Shown one piece after another: positions 34,067-42,341 of a DNA stretch of 64,000 nucleotides (the first letter of the stretch is position 1; each line of letters starts with the position of its first letter). The stretch spans positions 2,356,001-2,420,000 of the forward strand of contig JADJON010000001.1 in NCBI GenBank assembly GCA_016713765.1, given 5' to 3'. The position numbers and the translations under genes were made by a program. The notes under the pieces were generated by a model. That model was given only the letters and a program-made list of their open reading frames with translations. It was not told where the DNA came from and ran no database searches. Source of the DNA: Bacteroidota bacterium (GTDB lineage Bacteria > Bacteroidota > Bacteroidia > AKYH767-A > 2013-40CM-41-45).

Positions 34067-37036
34067 TTATTGTACGATCAATTTAGCCAGATAGCGGTCG
34101 CCATCCGGTGTGCTGACGGAAACCAGATAGAGCCCGGAATCCCACTCATTGCGTTCGATCAGGACGCGGCTTCCGCTGACGCTTCGGCGTTGCACCAGTT
34201 TGCCGGTGATATCCGAGACTTCGAGCACCGAACCAGCGGTCAGCGGCTTGGCGAAATCGAGTGTTGCCGATGCAGTCATGGGGTTGGGGAAAGCAGACAG
34301 CATGATGTCCACACGATCGGGGAAACTGATGCTTGTGGAAATATCATAGCGGTTCACGGTCAGGTCCTTTTGTGTTCCGGCACCCACGGTATAACCCGTT
34401 ACCCACAACGAAGTTCCACGCAACGCCACTGCGTTTGGTTCATCATCATCGGCCCCGGTACCGTCGACGGTTGTCACCCAACTTTGCGTACCGGCTGGTG
34501 TGTATCGGATAATGACCCAATTCCGGTTAACACGCGCTGCAATGGTGTCGGCTTCACTTGCACCGACAACAAAAACATCACCGGAGGAGTTAACCGCAAG
34601 GTCGATCGGCAGATCGTCGCCATTTACCGGGGAATTGTATTCCGGCGGGCTGGTCCACACCTGGTTGAGGTTGCTGTCGAATTTGATCGTGAGAATATTG
34701 TAGTTCGCGAGGATCGGGTCCGGATCAACATCAGTCTGGAACGTGGCAATGATGTTATCGGAAGCGTCGTGGGTCAGGTTGATCGCCTGGTCGTTTCCTG
34801 TTCCCAAACCATCGTAGCCGAAGAAGCCGGCAAAATTTCCGTTCACATCGAATTTGACGATAGCTGCGTCGTCCGGAGAACTTCCCTGTCCGGTCTGACT
34901 GTAACCGGCGACAAAGATCTCATTGGCTGAATTCACCGTGATATCAAGTGCACGATCATCGTTTGCAAAGGGACCGTTGTAGAGAGCGGGGGAAGCCCAT
35001 ACCGGATTTCCAGTCGACGGGTCGTACTTCAGCACGATGAAGTCGTCATTCTGGATATTCTCCGCACGTCCTGTGACCAGGATGTTGCCGGAATTATCGA
35101 AGATGATGCGGGAAGGTTCGTCGCGCAGGTTGCCGGTACCGTTGTAGGACCTTAACCAGAGCTGGTTACCGTTGGCATCGTACTTAATGGTCACGATATC
35201 GTTGTTGTCAAGGGTATCATTCAGATCGGTATCCGAACGACCCGTAACATACACAAACCCCGCAGGGTCGACCACCATATCCTCTATCCTATCCGCCTGA
35301 CTTACGGCCCCATTGTACTTCCGGGTCCAGACGGTATCACAGGTTGCAGGATCCCACTTCATCGTGAAGAAATCACTTTTCTGATCGATTGATTTGGTAT
35401 AACCGGCGGCATAGACATATCCGCTGGCATCGATACCAACGGCACTCAGCTCATCGTCATCGTCATTGGAACCGTTGTACCGATAGCGGCAAAGGGTGTC
35501 GCCGTTCAAATCGAACGAGACCAGCAAAATATCCCGTCTGTCATCTTCGTGGAACGTATAACCGGCTGCATAAGACCGGTTGTTGGCATCCACCACAATG
35601 GCGCGAGCGCTTTCGGAAAAATCCCCCTTACCATTATAGGATCTCACCCATACTTCATTGCCGGAATAATCATATTTGATCGCGGTAGCATCCTTTTGGG
35701 TGACCGTATTCTCGGAACCGCCCGCGATGTAAATGGAAGAGCCTCCAATACAAACCGAGGAAGAAATATCACTTCCTCCGGTACGACTACCTGCATACAA
35801 CATGGTCCATTGTTTCACGCCGGCCGTATTGTACAAAATAGTTATGTAGGAGTTGTCGGTAACGAGCGCGTTGGGATCCTGGTCGCTCTTTCCGGTCACA
35901 ATCGCGTTACCAGCCCCATCCACCGCGATGGCGGAAGGGATGTCATCCTGCAGCGCGTTCCCGGCTTCCACCCTCGCCCACTGCGCGACGCCCGAAGCAT
36001 TGTACTTTACCGTAACAATGTCATAATCGGTAACGGCGGAATTGTCGACATCCGACTGACCCGTCACATACACATTGTTCGAACCATCCACCGCGATCGC
36101 GAGACCACGATCGTTCTGGTTGGCGGGGCCATTGTAGAACTTGCTCCACTGCAGGACGCCGTTGGAATTATACTTGATGGTGCGGATGTCGTCATTGTTG
36201 CCATTATCATTCCGACCGGTCACCAGTACGTTGCCCGCGTTGTCGAGCACAAGACCAAGCCCCCGGTCGTCACCGTTGCCGGAATTGTAGATGACCGTCC
36301 AGGCCGGGATGCCCGTACTTCCAGCGTATTTGATGGTGACAATGTCATCATCCGTACCATTGGAGCTGCGGCCGGTAACGTAAACATCTCCCAGCCCATC
36401 GACCGCAAGGCCATAGGCTTCGTCTTTGCCACTCGTAACACCGGGACGGTTGTACTGCGCCTGCCAGGTTAATGATCCATTCGCGGATGCGAACTTGAGT
36501 GTAATGTAATCCTGGCTGCCGGTTACCGTATCCGGTTCCGTGTAACCGGTCACGACCACGTCGCCCGAAGGATCGATGGCGATGACCGTTGGCATATCAT
36601 CGTAGTAAGAACTGCCATTCCAGTTGGTGGCCCAAACCAGATTTCCACTCGCGTCATACTTGAGCAGCAGGATGTTATCCTGTTGCGTATCCCAGTCGGC
36701 ATATCCGGTCACAAAAATATTCCCAAGTACGTCGACCGCTACCGCAGTCGCTTCGTCATCCCCTTTTGCAAACCCGTCGTAGGTCCGCTTCCAGAGCGTA
36801 TCCCCGCTTGCATTGAATTTCACGGTTAGAAAGTCACGGTAATTGCCTTCGCGCATTTCGTATCCAACTGCGATCAACGATCCGGAATTATCGTCTGAAA
36901 TGATCTTGTTGAAGCGGTCTGAATTGTCCCCGGAGCCGGCATAACCGGATGACCACATCAGGCTGCCTTGTGCCAGCAGGCTGTTGCTCAGTACTAAGGA
37001 GATCAATACCAGGGCAATGGAACAAATTTGTTTCAT
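34067..37036 (-). CDS. SBBP-repeat beta-propeller protein with T9SS sorting domain
   Basis: 989 residues from the ATG giving MKQICSIALVLISLVLSNSL, a signal peptide. The body is an array of at least fifteen SBBP-type repeats of roughly 50 residues, each with a strand like VYVTGRSDTD or ILVTGRAENI, then IVTIKYDANGNQLWLRSYNG. Repeats stay in register through the whole protein and probably form two or three seven-bladed propellers. The last 85 residues form a T9SS sorting domain (MLSAFPNPMTASATLDFAKP, ITGKLVQRRSVSG, GLYLVSVSTPDGDRYLAKLI). It is the first gene of an operon with the choice-of-anchor B protein; a TATTTTTG box precedes it. Role unknown, likely adhesion or binding on the surface. Confidence 0.9.
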   Translation of the reverse strand: MKQICSIALVLISLVLSNSLLAQGSLMWSSGYAGSGDNSDRFNKIISDDNSGSLIAVGYEMREGNYRDFLTVKFNASGDTLWKRTYDGFAKGDDEATAVAVDVLGNIFVTGYADWDTQQDNILLLKYDASGNLVWATNWNGSSYYDDMPTVIAIDPSGDVVVTGYTEPDTVTGSQDYITLKFASANGSLTWQAQYNRPGVTSGKDEAYGLAVDGLGDVYVTGRSSNGTDDDIVTIKYAGSTGIPAWTVIYNSGNGDDRGLGLVLDNAGNVLVTGRNDNGNNDDIRTIKYNSNGVLQWSKFYNGPANQNDRGLAIAVDGSNNVYVTGQSDVDNSAVTDYDIVTVKYNASGVAQWARVEAGNALQDDIPSAIAVDGAGNAIVTGKSDQDPNALVTDNSYITILYNTAGVKQWTMLYAGSRTGGSDISSSVCIGGSSIYIAGGSENTVTQKDATAIKYDYSGNEVWVRSYNGKGDFSESARAIVVDANNRSYAAGYTFHEDDRRDILLVSFDLNGDTLCRYRYNGSNDDDDELSAVGIDASGYVYAAGYTKSIDQKSDFFTMKWDPATCDTVWTRKYNGAVSQADRIEDMVVDPAGFVYVTGRSDTDLNDTLDNNDIVTIKYDANGNQLWLRSYNGTGNLRDEPSRIIFDNSGNILVTGRAENIQNDDFIVLKYDPSTGNPVWASPALYNGPFANDDRALDITVNSANEIFVAGYSQTGQGSSPDDAAIVKFDVNGNFAGFFGYDGLGTGNDQAINLTHDASDNIIATFQTDVDPDPILANYNILTIKFDSNLNQVWTSPPEYNSPVNGDDLPIDLAVNSSGDVFVVGASEADTIAARVNRNWVIIRYTPAGTQSWVTTVDGTGADDDEPNAVALRGTSLWVTGYTVGAGTQKDLTVNRYDISTSISFPDRVDIMLSAFPNPMTASATLDFAKPLTAGSVLEVSDITGKLVQRRSVSGSRVLIERNEWDSGLYLVSVSTPDGDRYLAKLIVQ

Positions 37037-37066
37037 GTAGAAGGGTTTTCTTATTCGAATGAACTG

Positions 37067-37074
37067 CAAAAATA
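37067..37074 (-). promoter_or_regulatory. Candidate -7 element for the SBBP operon
   Basis: TATTTTTG on the minus strand (exact TAnnTTTG), 30 bases before the ATG; the -33 TTG is not evident. Confidence 0.45.
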
Positions 37075-37177
37075 GTGGAATCTGCCGCGCCGGCGATCAC
37101 GGGAATGTCGGATTTTCAACCGGTTTGGCCGCATTTTAATCCCGGATTCCCGCTCCAGGCAAGGCTTTCCGGGGTTC

Positions 37178-37193
37178 CAACATGTTTATGTTG
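37178..37193. promoter_or_regulatory. Short inverted repeat upstream of the SirB1-like gene
   Basis: CAACAT-GTTT-ATGTTG, a perfect six-base inverted repeat, 70 bases upstream of the gene. Possible operator; may also be chance. Confidence 0.25.
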
Positions 37194-37262
37194 AAAACGG
37201 TTTTGTTTCCGGTGTATCCTGCAGGGCCTCGCTTCGGTTAAACTGGTCAGGAAAACCGACGT

Positions 37263-38129
37263 ATGGACTATAACGAAATCGCTGCCCTTATCCGACTTCT
37301 GGATGATTCTGATTCGGAGATCTTCACCCAGATCGAACAACGTCTGTTGCATTATGGCAAGCCCGTCATCCCCTTTCTTGAAAAAGCCTGGGGTGGCTCG
37401 CTGGACGCGTTGATGCAGCAACGGATTGAAAATATCATCCACCGTATCCAGTTCGAAGACCTACAGCGTGAATTGCGTGTATGGGTCGAAACCGGCGCTC
37501 AGGACCTCATCAAGGCAACGGTCATGGTTGCACGTTACCAATACCCGGAGCTCAAAGAGGCGGATATTCGCAGTCAACTGGAAAAGATCCGTAAAGATGT
37601 CTGGCTGGAAGTGAACGACGGACTCACGGCTCTGGAGCAGATCCGGGTACTGAATCGGGTGTTTTTCGAGATCCACGGGTTCTCCGGCAACACACAGCAC
37701 TACCACGCTCCTCAAAATTCCTTTATCAACATAGCACTGGAATCCCGTAAAGGAAATCCGCTTATGTTGAGCATCCTGTATCAGGAAGTCGCTCAGGGTG
37801 CCGGAATTCCGGTTTACGGTGTCAATCTGCCTGAGCACTTCATCCTCTGTTACAAAGAAGACGCCGATCCCGGATCAGGTTCAGCAGGTCAGGTACTCTT
37901 CTATGTCAACCCGTTCAGCAAAGGGGATGTTTTCCATCGCAAAGAGATCGACTTGTTTCTTCAGCAGTTGAAGATCATGCCCGACCGTTCCTTCTATGAA
38001 CCTTGCACGAACCTGGATATGATCCAGCGGCTGATCCGCAATCTGATGAATTCCTATCATAAACTTGGCTTCATGGACAAAGTCCAGGAGTTGGAACAGT
38101 TGATGAAAGCGACCGATCTTAAGTCCTGA
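37263..38129 (+). CDS. SirB1 / transglutaminase-like family protein
   Basis: 288 residues, no signal peptide, predicted cytoplasmic. Residues about 100-200 match the transglutaminase-like SirB1 domain (PF13369): LTALEQIRVLNRVFFEIHGF, FINIALESRKGNPLMLSILY and IPVYGVNLPEHFILCYK. The Cys that is catalytic in true transglutaminases is absent from the PLMLSILY block, so the domain is probably not catalytic in that way. The C-terminus (PCTNLDMIQRLIRNLMNSYH) is helical and TPR-like, as usual for the family. Function unknown; in other bacteria it is found near peptide-release-factor genes, but not here. It stands alone with a terminator behind it. Confidence 0.85.
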   Translation: MDYNEIAALIRLLDDSDSEIFTQIEQRLLHYGKPVIPFLEKAWGGSLDALMQQRIENIIHRIQFEDLQRELRVWVETGAQDLIKATVMVARYQYPELKEADIRSQLEKIRKDVWLEVNDGLTALEQIRVLNRVFFEIHGFSGNTQHYHAPQNSFINIALESRKGNPLMLSILYQEVAQGAGIPVYGVNLPEHFILCYKEDADPGSGSAGQVLFYVNPFSKGDVFHRKEIDLFLQQLKIMPDRSFYEPCTNLDMIQRLIRNLMNSYHKLGFMDKVQELEQLMKATDLKS

Positions 38130-38142
38130 GTTGGGCGTAATA

Positions 38143-38180
38143 AAAAAAGCCGTGATGTACTAGTACATCACGGCTTTTTT
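38143..38180. terminator. Perfect 38-base palindromic bidirectional terminator
   Basis: From AAAAAAGCCGTGATGTACT to its exact reverse complement, centred at 38161/38162 with no loop bases left over. It separates the SirB1-like gene from the converging VPS10-type gene. Confidence 0.92.
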
Positions 38181-38194
38181 CTTGGGTGATATTA

Positions 38195-41100
38195 TCAATC
38201 GTTCAGTAAAAAGACACCTTCCACACCAGCCGGCGTCCAGGTGAATCCCTGCTTACCACCGGAAGCTGTTGAGGTATTGTCCATCTTATCAAACGCGGCT
38301 TTATCGATCAGATCGATCGACTTAAAACCAGCCGCCTTCAATTGCGTGTTCAACTTTGCAAGGTCGGAATCCCAAACCTGTTTGGCTGCTTTTTGTTGGT
38401 CGTTCAACTGGGAACGCAGGTAAGCGAATTTTTCCATCTGTGCTGTGTTGGGTCTGCCCAGGTAGCCGGCCACGCTGCCGTACAATTCACTGGTCTTCTC
38501 CCGCAGCCGCTCCTCACCGGTGATCGACTGCCCCTCTTTCGTCGCGATCAGTTCCTTGCGGATCTTCTCCATCTTGTCTGCATAGGACGTCAAGGACTTC
38601 TTCAAAGAACCATTCTTGATCGAATCGGCCATTGCCCGCGCATCGTCTCGCGACCGCCATACCTGCTCGGTCAGCAAGGCCAGTTCTTCCGAAAGCTGCA
38701 TGATCTCCCGAACCGTCTTGCGTTGCAAAGAACGGTCTTCCATGCTGTGGGGCAAGGTCATATCCTCTACTAAGCGCAAGGTGTGCGTGTACGTTTTATC
38801 GCCCTTGGTGAGTTTTACCGTATAGCTGCCCGGTTCGCACAAAGGGCCGAAGAAACCTGCCCCATCGAGTCTGACGCCACGTGCCACGCGCGGCGGCTTC
38901 TGCCGCATCCCCCAACTGATCTTGTTAATCCCTTTCCGTTTGGTGGCGGGAACAGTTCCGTAGGATTTACCGGAGGCATCGAAGATTTCAATTTTCAAGT
39001 CACCGGTGGTTACCCGATCCTTCAGGTAATAGATGATCTGGGCGTCTTCGGAAGAATTCTGCCCGACGTATCCCCCGGCACTTGGGAAAGCCCCGCCATA
39101 GCGGCCGTTGGAGACTGCAAAATCGCGGGTGGGCAGGAAGGCCAGATCGCTGGACATTACATCTGAAGTCAACTGACGCAAGGGAGAGATGTCATCGACC
39201 ACCAGAATGCTTCTGCCGTGCGTGGCCAAAACCAGGTCATTGGTCTTCGGGTGGATCTGGATATCGCGTACTGGCGTCGGAGGCACTTTGGCATTAAACG
39301 TGGTCCAGGAGCTGCCACCATCCAGAGATACATGCAATCCCCACTCGGTGCCCAACCAAAGCAAATTCCGATTGATCAGGTCCTCACGGATCTTGTGAGC
39401 AAAGCCGGCTTTGAGTTCGCTCAGGTTGAACGTAGTCCAGGTCTTGCCAAGGTCCTTGGATACGGCTGCATACGTATTCATGTCGCCGTACATGTGATTG
39501 TCGAAGGTTGCATAGACCGTGTTCTTGTCGAATCGCGAAGGCTCGATGCTGCTGACCCAGGTCTGTGCCGGCATGCCGTTGATGTTACCATTGACTTTTG
39601 TCCAGGTCTTGCCACCGTCCGTACTCACCTGGAGATTTCCGTCATCGGTTCCGACCCAGATCTGATTGCCGTCAAGCGGCGATTCAGCGATGGTAAAGAT
39701 GGTACAGTGGTTCTCGGCAGACGAGTTATCGGTCGTAACGCCGCCGCTTTCCTCCTGCTTTTGTTTGTTCGGGTCATTCGTGGTCAGGTCGGAGGAGATA
39801 CGCTCCCAGGTTCGGCCGCGATCACGGGAAAGGAAAAGGAACTGAGCGCCCATATAAAGCTTGCTCGGATCGTTCGGACTCAGGTACAGCGGGGTGTTCC
39901 AGTTGAAACGGAATTTCGGATCGCCCATCCGCTCCTTGGGTTGGATGTCGGCGTATTCGTTCGTTCGAAGATCCACGCGAAAGGCATGTCCTCCCTGATA
40001 TTCCGAATAGATGAAATTCGAATCCAGGCGGTCGCGCTGAACCCAAAATCCGTCACCACCACCGACGTTCATCCAATCGCCGTTCTCGATCCCGCCGATA
40101 CTTTGCGAAGGTCCCATCCACGAACCATTGTCCTGCAGACCACCGAAGACGTTGTAAGGCTGACCATTGTCAATCTCGACATGGTAAAACTGACCAACCG
40201 GAATATTGTTGAGGAAAATGAAGTTGTTAGCCCTGTCCAGGCTCATGTAAACACCACCATCCGTTCCGAGGTATATCTGAGAAGGGTTGGCAGGATTGAT
40301 CCAGATCGCATGATGGTCGCTGTGCACCCATCCGCTGGTGTTGGCAGGGTCGGACCAGGAACGTCCTCCATCGTCGGAAAAACTCATGGAGAAGGCCGGG
40401 CGATAAACCCGCTTGGGATTAGCCGGATCGACGGCAATGGTCGAAAAATAGAAGGGTCGGGCTTCCACATTGAAGTTCGAACTTTGCTCCTGCCACGACT
40501 CACCGGAATCTGTAGAGAGGTACAAGCTCGTCTTCTTCGCTTCTACGATGGCAAAGAGATTCGAGGACGCGCTGGGAGCCAGTGCCAATGCTACGCGTCC
40601 GATCTCACCGGTCGGCAGACCCTTGGTCAGCTTTTTCCAGGTCTTACCGCCATCGGAACTTTTATAGAGCGCACTGCCGGGACCGCCGGAAGCGAATGCG
40701 AATGGTTTGCGACGGAATTGCCACATGCTGGCATACAGCACATCCGGATTCGAAGGATCCATGACTACCTCGGCACAACCGGTTTTCACATCCGTGTAGA
40801 GGATCTTTTCCCATGTTTTTCCGCCATCCGATGTCTTGTAGAGACCGCGATGCGGACTGTCGCTCCAGAGCGGACCGGGAGCTGCCACATAGACGGTTTT
40901 CGGATCGCGGGGATGGATCAGGATCCGGGCAATGTGCTCGGTCGAGTCGAGCCCCATCCGGGTCCAGTTATCGCCTCCATCGGTCGTCAGATAAATTCCG
41001 TTTCCGATCGATACGCTGTTACGCATGTTGGACTCTCCGGTGCCGGCCCAGATGGTTTCCGGATGCCCCTGATCGATGGTCAGCGCGCCAATGCTCTGAC

Positions 41101-41359
41101 AATATTTATCGAACACTGATTTGAATGAAGCCCCTCCATTGATCGTCTTCCAGATTCCGCCACCGGCCGTACCCACGTACACGATCCTCGGGTCTTTGAC
41201 ATTGGCATCGATGGACGTGATACGTCCGCCCATCACGGCAGGACCGATCGACCGCGCCTCCATCATGCCGAAGAGACTACTGGTTACTTTCGGGGCGTTT
41301 TGCGCACCTGCGCTCAGGTATCCAGTTACCAGAGCAAGCATGGTAATGATTCGTTTCAT
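38195..41359 (-). CDS. VPS10/sortilin-like BNR-repeat propeller protein, secreted
   Basis: 1054 residues. After a signal peptide (MKRIITMLALVTGYLSAGAQ) residues about 30-730 form a large propeller with Asp-box (BNR) motifs: TVYVGTAGGGIWKTING-like, LTTDGGDNWTRM, YKTSDGGKTWEKIL, YKSSDGGKTWKKLT, LSTDSGESWQEQ, FSDDGGRSWSDP, VSTDGGKTWTKV and VSLDGGSSWTTF. It matches the sortilin/VPS10-like exo-sialidase-fold group often labelled glycosyl hydrolase, but sialidase catalytic residues are not evident. The C-terminal 300 residues contain an Ig-like fragment (KIEIFDASGKSYGTVPATK) and a helical segment (residues about 880-990). No T9SS domain is seen, so it may be periplasmic. Enzymatic activity is not supported. 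Confidence 0.85.
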   Translation of the reverse strand: MKRIITMLALVTGYLSAGAQNAPKVTSSLFGMMEARSIGPAVMGGRITSIDANVKDPRIVYVGTAGGGIWKTINGGASFKSVFDKYCQSIGALTIDQGHPETIWAGTGESNMRNSVSIGNGIYLTTDGGDNWTRMGLDSTEHIARILIHPRDPKTVYVAAPGPLWSDSPHRGLYKTSDGGKTWEKILYTDVKTGCAEVVMDPSNPDVLYASMWQFRRKPFAFASGGPGSALYKSSDGGKTWKKLTKGLPTGEIGRVALALAPSASSNLFAIVEAKKTSLYLSTDSGESWQEQSSNFNVEARPFYFSTIAVDPANPKRVYRPAFSMSFSDDGGRSWSDPANTSGWVHSDHHAIWINPANPSQIYLGTDGGVYMSLDRANNFIFLNNIPVGQFYHVEIDNGQPYNVFGGLQDNGSWMGPSQSIGGIENGDWMNVGGGDGFWVQRDRLDSNFIYSEYQGGHAFRVDLRTNEYADIQPKERMGDPKFRFNWNTPLYLSPNDPSKLYMGAQFLFLSRDRGRTWERISSDLTTNDPNKQKQEESGGVTTDNSSAENHCTIFTIAESPLDGNQIWVGTDDGNLQVSTDGGKTWTKVNGNINGMPAQTWVSSIEPSRFDKNTVYATFDNHMYGDMNTYAAVSKDLGKTWTTFNLSELKAGFAHKIREDLINRNLLWLGTEWGLHVSLDGGSSWTTFNAKVPPTPVRDIQIHPKTNDLVLATHGRSILVVDDISPLRQLTSDVMSSDLAFLPTRDFAVSNGRYGGAFPSAGGYVGQNSSEDAQIIYYLKDRVTTGDLKIEIFDASGKSYGTVPATKRKGINKISWGMRQKPPRVARGVRLDGAGFFGPLCEPGSYTVKLTKGDKTYTHTLRLVEDMTLPHSMEDRSLQRKTVREIMQLSEELALLTEQVWRSRDDARAMADSIKNGSLKKSLTSYADKMEKIRKELIATKEGQSITGEERLREKTSELYGSVAGYLGRPNTAQMEKFAYLRSQLNDQQKAAKQVWDSDLAKLNTQLKAAGFKSIDLIDKAAFDKMDNTSTASGGKQGFTWTPAGVEGVFLLND

Positions 41360-41383
41360 GGCAGAAATTTTAGGTAAACAGAA

Positions 41384-41421
41384 AGGGCATCTTCAGCAAA
41401 CAAGCAGCCTGAAAATGCCCT
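41384..41421 (-). terminator. Imperfect hairpin after the LolA-like gene
   Basis: AGGGCAT-C-TTCAG (41384-41396) pairs with CTGAA-A-ATGCCCT (41409-41421) with one mismatch. Its minus-strand tail CCCTTTCTGTTT is only moderately T-rich, so termination may be partial. Confidence 0.55.
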
Positions 41422-41441
41422 CCCCTAATGTGGTTGTTGAA

Positions 41442-42212
41442 TTACTTCGTTTCGCCGGCAGCCGGTGCCGTCGCCGAACTCATGGCCGGCATGACAAACA
41501 GCTTGGCATCAATGACCGGATTGATCTCAATCTTGTCGAACGTCATCGCCTGACCTCCACCCTGCTGGTCATCGCCGCCACGCATTTCAATGGAGAACGG
41601 AAGCGTGATGCCATCGACCGTCTGGAAGTTGGAGTTGATGGTGGACATCTCCACTTCTTTATCATTGAATTTCTGTTTGCTGGTCTCTTTCAAGGCGAGG
41701 AAAGAGGTCGCATCGATGTACATGTATTTTACGTCGCCATTCTTCTTGGTGACTTTGAGTTTAAAGGTCTCGGTACCTTCCATGTCTTCCTTGCCGAGCA
41801 GTTCCACTACACTCCCTTTGGCCTTGTAATCATAGAGGTCACCGGTATAGTCGGCCTGCTCTTTGGAAGAGCGAATTTCTTCCTCCGACATGCGCTCGGG
41901 ATCGGTCTTACCCTGGAACGGCATGACCTTCCAACCGGAATCACCATCCAGCGCCTGGATCATCTTCATTCCCTGGATTTCCAGTTCGAACCGCATTTTG
42001 GTCCGGTCCATCATGGCGATGGTAAAGGGAGCTTTCATACCGGGCGCCAGGTCAAGGCTTCCGCTCATGCGTACGGTTTTCAATTTGGACCAACGGTCAG
42101 CGCCACCGGTGGCGGCTACGTACTTGTCAACGATCTCATCGGCCGTTTGTGCCTTTACTTGAACGAATGCTCCGAGGCAGAGGGCGATGAGAAGAATGAT
42201 TTTTGTTTTCAT
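41442..42212 (-). CDS. LolA-like outer-membrane lipoprotein-sorting-type protein
   Basis: 256 residues with a signal peptide (MKTKIILLIALCLGAFVQVKA). The opening TADEIVDKYVAATGGADRW, then KLKTVRMSGSLDL, the strand blocks GWKVMPFQGKTDPERMSEEE and ADYTGDLYDYKAKGSVVELL, and the repeated DVKYMYIDATSFLALKE/ETSKQ are typical of the uncharacterised periplasmic proteins with a LolA-like half-barrel. It lacks the tight similarity of the true LolA at 19769. It probably binds lipid or lipoprotein in the periplasm; exact role unknown. The VPS10-type gene follows on the same strand, with an imperfect hairpin between. Confidence 0.72.
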   Translation of the reverse strand: MKTKIILLIALCLGAFVQVKAQTADEIVDKYVAATGGADRWSKLKTVRMSGSLDLAPGMKAPFTIAMMDRTKMRFELEIQGMKMIQALDGDSGWKVMPFQGKTDPERMSEEEIRSSKEQADYTGDLYDYKAKGSVVELLGKEDMEGTETFKLKVTKKNGDVKYMYIDATSFLALKETSKQKFNDKEVEMSTINSNFQTVDGITLPFSIEMRGGDDQQGGGQAMTFDKIEINPVIDAKLFVMPAMSSATAPAAGETK

Positions 42213-42341
42213 GGGTTGAATGGATGATGGTTACAAACTAAGTGAATTGTCCGGCAGCCGGAGGTTAATGAAAGGTTAAGGTACAGAAGTTGCGACCAAC
42301 CGCAAACCGATCCCAACCATAACAGTCAAATAGCCGGAAGG

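Noticed and set aside
35549..36472. Open frame of 307 codons opposite the SBBP protein
   Set aside because: The frame repeats because the minus-strand gene is a repeat array; no independent support.
37705..37800. SirB1-like protein considered as an active transglutaminase
   Set aside because: The catalytic cysteine is not seen in the matching block.
39218..41119. Open frame of 633 codons on the plus strand opposite the VPS10-type gene
   Set aside because: It has no recognisable protein motifs, while the minus-strand frame shows a signal peptide and repeated Asp-boxes; it results from the codon bias of the real gene.
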